DNA of 64,000 nt. Source: Limonium bicolor (Eukaryota; Streptophyta; Magnoliopsida; Caryophyllales; Plumbaginaceae). The notes under the pieces were generated by a model. That model saw only the letters and a program-made list of their open reading frames with translations. It did no database searches and was not told the DNA's origin. The stretch covers positions 466,207,827 through 466,271,826 of the forward strand of contig CM041777.1 of assembly GCA_023374045.1 (NCBI GenBank), read 5' to 3'. Below are positions 59,156 to 64,000 of this stretch, piece by piece. The translations under genes and the position numbers were made by a program. Position 1 is the first letter of the stretch. Each line of letters starts with the position of its first letter.

Positions 59156-59585
59156 TGTGAGCCTCGATTTTAAACCCTATCCTATGTGGATTAACTTGAT
59201 TGGGATCTAAACGGGTTTTAGGTCCACTTATAGCCTAAGATTAATAACTATGTCATATAACAATAATTATTAAAACCTAAGCTAGCTCACTGGAACCTAT
59301 TACGAGTCGCCACCTAATTTTAACCTAGATCAAATTAGGAAAGGAGAGTTCGGGTTCGGGGGCTTGATATTCGACTTAATTAGGGTTCAATTACTTTCAT
59401 TACCCTTCCTAGGTCGTTTTTCCTCTACTTGGTTTAATTACGGCTTATTACGAGTCGTTTTAACCTAAGTGCGCGAGCTTCTGTTTTTTTGTGTTTTTTA
59501 GCATTTTTTGACAGAAAATTAAGGTGGAAATTAAAATTACCTAAACTAGGGTTTCGGAGGCAGAATTAGGTCAAATTTTGTTTCC

Positions 59586-59827
59586 GTCCGTAGCCACGGA
59601 CCTAATGTCCGAAACCACGGACCCCAGTTAACCTATATGAAAATAAAGTCGAATTAAACAGAAAAAAAAATTGTAAAGTCCGGGGCCACGGACAGGCTGT
59701 CCGTGGGCCCGGACATTATCAGAAAACCTAAATTTTTAAAATTTAAAATCCCCCGCCGCCGTCCGTGGGCGTCCGGCTTACGGACAGTGAGTCCGGGACC
59801 CCGGACATGACGTCCGTGGGTGCGGAC
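59586..59827 (-). repeat. GTCCG hairpins in element T LTR
   Basis: GTCCGT-AGCC-ACGGAC (59586-59601). A 37-nt hairpin at 59678-59714 has 16-nt arms with one mismatch (left arm GTCCGGGGCCACGGAC). GTCCGGG-AC-CCCGGAC is at 59791-59806, with further GTCCGTGGG / CGGAC pairs to 59827. Confidence 0.85.
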
Positions 59828-60411
59828 AGCCCTCGGACGGCGGCGTTGAGGCTGTTCCCGAAGGTGTTTTTTGGCTCAAATTTTATGGGTGCGTAGCCTG
59901 AAAGATGTACAAGACGTTAGTGATTGAAAGTTTTCAATTTGAAATCGAATTTAATGCGAAACTTAACGAACAAGTTAGAAGGCAGAAACACAAACAAACC
60001 TTAATTCAGAAGCAAGGAAAATCAATTCGGTTAGCAATTTCAACCAGAATTGTATTTTGACCAGAAGGGTTAGAGAATTTGGTTTTTACCCTGTTTTGAT
60101 TTCGAAAACTTGTTGTTCCTTCACGTCGGGAATCTCTGAAAGCTTCGTTGGTGGCCGATCCGGTTCGACTTTGACCCGAGCTTCTGACCTCTTCTTCCTT
60201 GTGTTGTTAAGCACGTTTTGGTTCTGTATTTGTGGTGTTTTGATGCTTGGAAGTTCAATGAGAGAAGAAAGAATGTGTTTTTGGTGATTTTGGGATGATT
60301 TCGGTAGAGTTTCGGTGTTGGGAGTGTTGAAAACGTGGGAGGCAAGTAGACGGCTGTGTTTTCTGACTATGGGATCATCTACCCTGCCCTAGGTCGTTTT
60401 TTGGAAGGCCT

Positions 60412-60419
60412 TTTATATA
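60412..60419 (-). promoter_or_regulatory. TATA box of element T LTR
   Basis: TATATAAA on the minus strand within CTATATAAAAGG, about 760 bp from the LTR start. Confidence 0.6.
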
Positions 60420-61180
60420 GAAAGAGCATGGCCAAGTTGATAGAACATAATTTTTATCTAAAACCTTGATTTTGTGCTCTAAGAGAATCTGATTTTTTAA
60501 AATATGTTGCAAGCCGATAAAAATTATGAAAATTTAACTGAAGGTAAAGAATGAGTTTTAGGAATTTAGAGAGTTGGAATCGGGTTATTTTGTTAAATAA
60601 CCGATTAGATAAAAATCTCACAATCTGGAATCTCCAAAATTCATAACTTATTATTGGAAAGTCGAAATTACGAAATTCCAACGGCATTAGTCTCTAATAA
60701 TCATCCTCTACCCTGTGTTAAAATTTCATGACATTTTGTTTTGATTTAGGTATTTTCCAGAGGAGAGAGAAAATTGCAAAAATGATTGAATTTCTCTTTT
60801 AAATTTTGGGATAAGGTTCCAAATAAAATAATTTCAGGTTTATGACTGTGTGTAGTCATGCTAACCATGTGACAATTTTATTTTAATTTTGAAAACCCTT
60901 TTATTTCTATTTTGAGGTTATTTCATGTGTTAATTATTAAAGAAAGTAGCTTATTAAAGCTTAATTTCCAGAATAAATATTATCAGAAAATCATGAAATA
61001 CCTTTCATAATGACTATGATATTTGGAAGTGTTTGGAGATAATGAACAAGTCATATGAAAATAGAAAATCCCGAGAATGTCCTTGGAAAATCCTGCATCG
61101 GTGCATTTTAACCATTTTGCCCTTTGTAACACGTATGCCTTAGAGACTACTCCGAGGGGGTTGAAATTTTGGGTATAACA

Positions 61181-61194
61181 GATTGCCCCCCGTC
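61181..61194 (-). other. Polypurine tract of element T
   Basis: The minus strand reads GACGGGGGGCAATC directly before the LTR start TGTTATACCC. This fixes the orientation of the element. Confidence 0.75.
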
Positions 61195-61312
61195 AACTGG
61201 ACTTTGTAATGAAAGTGAGAAGGCTAGTTGATGCTTGAGTGATACCCCAAAATTTCAAATGTTTCCAAGACCCTGCATGTTATCGAAAACTGATAAATTG
61301 TGTCGAGCTATT

Positions 61313-61935
61313 CTAAGGCGCTGACTACCTATAATGATGATGATGTCAAACTATTCTAAGATGTTGACTGCCTGCAAGTAAAGTGAAATGAAGCAATGTC
61401 AAGCGGTTCTAAGGCGTTGACAACCTAAAATGTGGAAATGAGATAATGTCAAGCGATTCTAAGGCGTTGACAACCTAAAATGTGGAAATGAGATAATGTC
61501 AAGCGATTCTAAGGCGTTGACAACCTAAAATGTGGAAATGAGATAATGTCAAGCGATTCTAAGGCGTTGACAACCTAAAATGTGGAAATGAGATAATGTC
61601 AAGCGATTCTAAGGCGTTGACAACCTAAAATGTGGAAATGAGATAATGTCAAGCGATTCTAAGGCGTTGACAACCTAAAATGTGGAAATGAGATAATGTC
61701 AAGCGATTCTAAGGCGTTGACAACCTAAAATGTGGAAATGAGATAATGTCAAGCGATTCTAAGGCGTTGACTACCTATAATGTGGAAATGAGATAATGTC
61801 AAGCGATTCTAAGGCGTTGACTACCTATAATGAAATGATGTCAAGCTATTCTAAGGCGTTGACTACCTATAATGAATGAAATAATGTCAAGCTATTCTAA
61901 GGCGTTGACTACCTATAATGAATGAAATGAATGCA
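61313..61935 (-). repeat. 50-bp tandem array in element T 3' UTR
   Basis: An exact 50-bp period from 61395 to about 61795 (unit starts 61395, 61445 and so on), with shorter diverged copies at both ends. Each unit has GTCAA and TTGAC about 14 nt apart. Central copies are identical or nearly so, showing recent amplification. Confidence 0.93.
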
Positions 61936-61969
61936 ATGTGTTTAATGGAAGCAGGTAAGCTAAGGAGTG

Positions 61970-62160
61970 GTGTTAGGTCTTACTACGAGCCTAAAGGGAT
62001 GACTCCAGGTCTTATGACGAACCTAAGGATGGTGCTAGGTCTTATGACGAGCCTAAAGTGAATGAATAAGGGAGGTCTTATGGGTGCCTGTAGGGTAGGC
62101 CTTATGGGTGCCTGAAAGGATTTGAATGTAGGGTAGGTCTTACGTGTGCCTAAGGTTTAG
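61970..62160 (-). repeat. AGGTCTTA...GCCT degenerate array
   Basis: Irregular repeats of AGGTCTTA(T/C) followed by GCCT. Outer bases often pair (TTAGG with CCTAA at about 61973-61994). It lies between the other two arrays. Confidence 0.7.
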
Positions 62161-62175
62161 GGATGAGACTCATCT

Positions 62176-62630
62176 TAACTCAGTTGCTTATGGAGACTGA
62201 GATCCATCCTACTCGTTGCTTACGGAGACCGAGACCCATCTACTCGGTTGCTTATGGAGACCGAGACCCATCTAACTCGTTGCTTATGGAGACTGAGACC
62301 ATCTACTCGGTTGCTTATGGAGACCGAGATCCATTCTACTCGGTTGCTTATGGAGACCGAGATCCATCTAACTCGTTGCTTATGGAGACTGAGATCCATC
62401 TACTCGGTTGCTTATGGAGACCGAGACCATCTACTCGTTGCTTATGGAGACCGAGATCCATCTACTCGGTTGCTTATGGAGACCGAGATCCATCTAACTC
62501 AGTTGCTTATGGAGACTGAGATCCATTCTACTCGGTTGCTTATGGAGACCGAGACCCAATCTACTCGGTTGCTTATGGAGACCGAGACCCAATCTACTCG
62601 GTTGCTTATGGAGACCGAGATCCATCTAAA
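62176..62630 (-). repeat. 31-33 bp tandem array with paired arms, 14 units
   Basis: Units read CTCGGTTGCTTATGGAGACC then GAG(A)(T/C)CC...CTA. The arms CTCGGT and ACCGAG pair. In units 1 and 11 both arms change together to CTCAGT and ACTGAG. Four units have a shortened CTCGT left arm. Open frames on both strands here arise from the repeat. Confidence 0.92.
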
Positions 62631-63236
62631 CTTGACCAGGCAAATGCAGTATGCTTGATGATGTGAGGATGCAAAACACGTTTTATGCAAATGATTGTCA
62701 TTGTGATCAAATTGTTAAGGTTCCAAACATGGAGATGACAAGGTTTACCCGAGTATTGCAAAGTGAAATTGAAGTGCTTGCGAAAACCGAAAATTTGCAC
62801 AAAGCAAGAAATAGCTGAAAATGTGCCAAACATGGCAATGCTTGAGAAAAACACTGTTAAGAAAGCGAAATAATCATTTCCTGACTAAGAGTTCCAGACC
62901 TGCAATTTTTTTCTCAGAGGATGAACACGATACTAATGGAAATGTGTGGTGTTCATTGTGGTGCTGAAAGCTTTTGCTGGTGTTCAGGATTTATGACAAG
63001 CCTGGGGTTGGGGTGTGATTTTGGATGGTGATTTGGATTAAGATGAGCTGATGTTTTGTGGAGGTAAGACCAGTGACGGGCCTGAGAGTGTTTGTGTGGA
63101 GGTTAAGGCTTATGTGGGCATGTGTGGTATGATGTGAGGGTAAGGGCTTATGTGGGCCTACGTGGTAAGGGCTTATGTGGGCCTGCGTGGTGGTGTTTGT
63201 GGTGCCCACGCTTTGGGTTTCCGTTGGTGTTGTCAT
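62631..63236 (-). other. Unassigned element T 3' region
   Basis: No gene or clear repeat up to 63060; then diverged copies of AAGGGCTTATGTGGGCCT (63120-63190), like the array at 61970. Confidence 0.5.
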
Positions 63237-63329
63237 GGCAATTGTTGGAACCAACAATTGCCCCCAGTATTGTTCCTTAAGGCAATCTGAGCTAGAGTTC
63301 ATGGCAATCGATCGGAACGATCGATTGCC
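63237..63329 (-). other. Two 12-bp-stem hairpins beside PPT-like tracts
   Basis: GGCAATTGTTGG-AA-CCAACAATTGCC (63237-63262) and GGCAATCGATCG-GAA-CGATCGATTGCC (63303-63329), 66 bp apart, both followed by CCCAGTATT. On the minus strand each gives TACTGGGGGCAAT entering the stem, resembling the real PPT GACGGGGGGCAAT. Confidence 0.9.
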
Positions 63330-63441
63330 CCCAGTATTTTCTTTGATTAAACATGCGAACAAGTCTTATCCTCACATGGTCAAGGATTGTGTCTTGATGT
63401 GGTGCTTTACACTCAAAGTGTTTGATTCTTGCACTCGTTTC

Positions 63442-63933
63442 TCACCTACGGTCACAACTTCTTGACCATTGAATTTGATATTTGATGAATTTACGCATTC
63501 GATCTGATCTGTCTTTCACGTGATTGGACACACAACTATCAAGTCGGAAGTCTTTAAGGCTTATAACGTGGCCATAGGGTGTGATGAAAGACAACGGGAC
63601 CATGGAGGGATATTTGAGGTATGTGGAGCTTAAAAGGGGTGACCAAAGCTGCACCTTGCATCTTCTCTTGGATTCATCTCCCTTGTCTTGAAGTCGTCTA
63701 GCTGCTTCATGTTGACGTTGCTTTCGAGCTTCTGGACCTGGACTTTTGAAGTTGTCCTTTACACCTTTTCTCTTTTTGTCATTTGGATTTCTTCGAGGCA
63801 CTTCGGGTTTGCCTTTTGTTTTAATCTTTCTTGGCTTTGCCTTCGGGGTTCTTGTGTTTCCCGGTTTTGGGCTTCGAGAGCTGTTTTGATGTGAGCTCTG
63901 TTGATCCTGTGTCACTTTGGGACCATTTGCGGA
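63442..63933 (-). CDS. Unrecognised basic reading frame in element T
   Basis: Open on the minus strand from 63933 (stop TGA at 63936-63934) to 63442. No ATG lies near its start; the first usable codon is GTG at 63915. The first 90 residues are very basic and Pro/Lys/Arg-rich (KPRKIKTKGKPEVPRRNP, ARKQRQHEAARRLQDKGD), with no domain I recognise; the rest is unremarkable. It lies upstream of the arrays in element T, so it may be a downstream exon, a pol tail or a chance frame. Coding status is doubtful. Confidence 0.3.
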   Translation of the reverse strand, partial: SANGPKVTQDQQSSHQNSSRSPKPGNTRTPKAKPRKIKTKGKPEVPRRNPNDKKRKGVKDNFKSPGPEARKQRQHEAARRLQDKGDESKRRCKVQLWSPLLSSTYLKYPSMVPLSFITPYGHVISLKDFRLDSCVSNHVKDRSDRMRKFIKYQIQWSRSCDRR

Positions 63934-64000
63934 TCACTTTGTCATGCTGATAGCGGCATTGCTTCTTTGGAATGATGGGAATGTTATCTGAGAGTCGGGC

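Larger units (their letters stand above)
59156..61180 (-). repeat. 3' LTR of element T
   Basis: 2025 bp; on the minus strand it starts TGTTATACCC at 61180 and ends GAGGCTCACA at 59156. The left junction falls inside element D after CTATC. A TATA box is at 60412-60419 and GC-rich hairpins at 59586-59827, downstream of the TATA. Frames at 60057-60345 lie in the LTR and are not recognised. Confidence 0.8.
59156..64000 (-). mobile_element. Element T: Tat/Ogre-like element, 3' part, runs off the right edge
   Basis: Minus orientation: 3' LTR at 61180-59156, PPT at 61194-61181, then 3' UTR with tandem arrays and, near the edge, a short basic reading frame. Tandem arrays in the 3' UTR are a known feature of Tat-lineage elements and a known source of satellites. 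The LTR also contains GAGTCGCC followed by ACCTAATTTTAACC (near 59306-59325), a stretch I associate with Tat LTRs. No pol motif lies inside the window, so lineage is inferred. Confidence 0.72.

Noticed and set aside
61313..62630. CRISPR-like array
   Set aside because: Units are head-to-tail repeats with no unique spacers, in a plant retrotransposon 3' UTR.
62163..62690. Repetitive protein genes on both strands
   Set aside because: Open frames exist because the 31-33 bp unit happens to lack stops; units are not multiples of three and frames drift.

Overview
The window is plant repeat DNA and I see no host gene in it. The evidence for an angiosperm, probably a eudicot with a large repeat-rich genome, is a set of plant-type Ty3/gypsy retrotransposons: two Athila-like elements with tRNA-Asp-type primer binding sites, a Tat/Ogre-like element, a very large non-coding LTR element (LARD-like) with a tRNA-iMet-type primer site, and the edge of a plant LINE.

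The layout is a set of nested insertions, most datable by target-site duplications (TSDs) read directly from the sequence. Bases 1-261 (minus) are the 5' end of a LINE ORF1. LTR-X (minus, from 1299) is split by element A (2626-29955, plus, TSD GCAAT) and resumes at 29956-30320. Element A is an Athila-like element with decayed gag-pol. It holds element B (10191-21049, minus, TSD GTGAT, LTRs about 99.4 percent identical), solo LTR S1 (23126-27364, minus, TSD CCCTG) and an LTR-like piece in its 3' LTR (28995-29880, flanked by GATAC). LTR-Y (minus, from 30321) is split by solo LTR S2 (30492-34711, plus, TSD TTAAC), solo LTR S3 (36419-40237, minus, TSD AAACC) and the LARD-like element D (from 40738, left TSD GTTAT). 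Element D reads LTR (4.6 kb), internal (5.1 kb), LTR, internal. Its second internal copy is cut at 59155 by a minus-strand Tat-like element T that runs off the right edge.

Only elements A and B carry recognisable gag, protease, reverse transcriptase, RNase H and integrase, and both are broken: A mainly by stop codons, B mainly by frameshifts. Element D and the solo LTRs are non-coding and would depend on proteins made elsewhere.

The structure beyond ordinary annotation is a large amount of paired-arm sequence. The main cases are: (1) arrays of about 36-nt hairpins built on GTCCG/CGGAC, three families spacing them about 72 bp apart, found in LTRs of otherwise unrelated lineages; (2) a conserved tandem hairpin block followed by a CAG/GT splice-like site near the 3' end of the LARD-related LTRs, with compensatory base changes; (3) a covarying hairpin about 110 bp from the terminus of three LTRs; (4) repeated hairpin plus purine-tract modules in the 3' untranslated regions of elements A, B and T; (5) three different tandem arrays in the Tat 3' region whose units are each bracketed by complementary arms.
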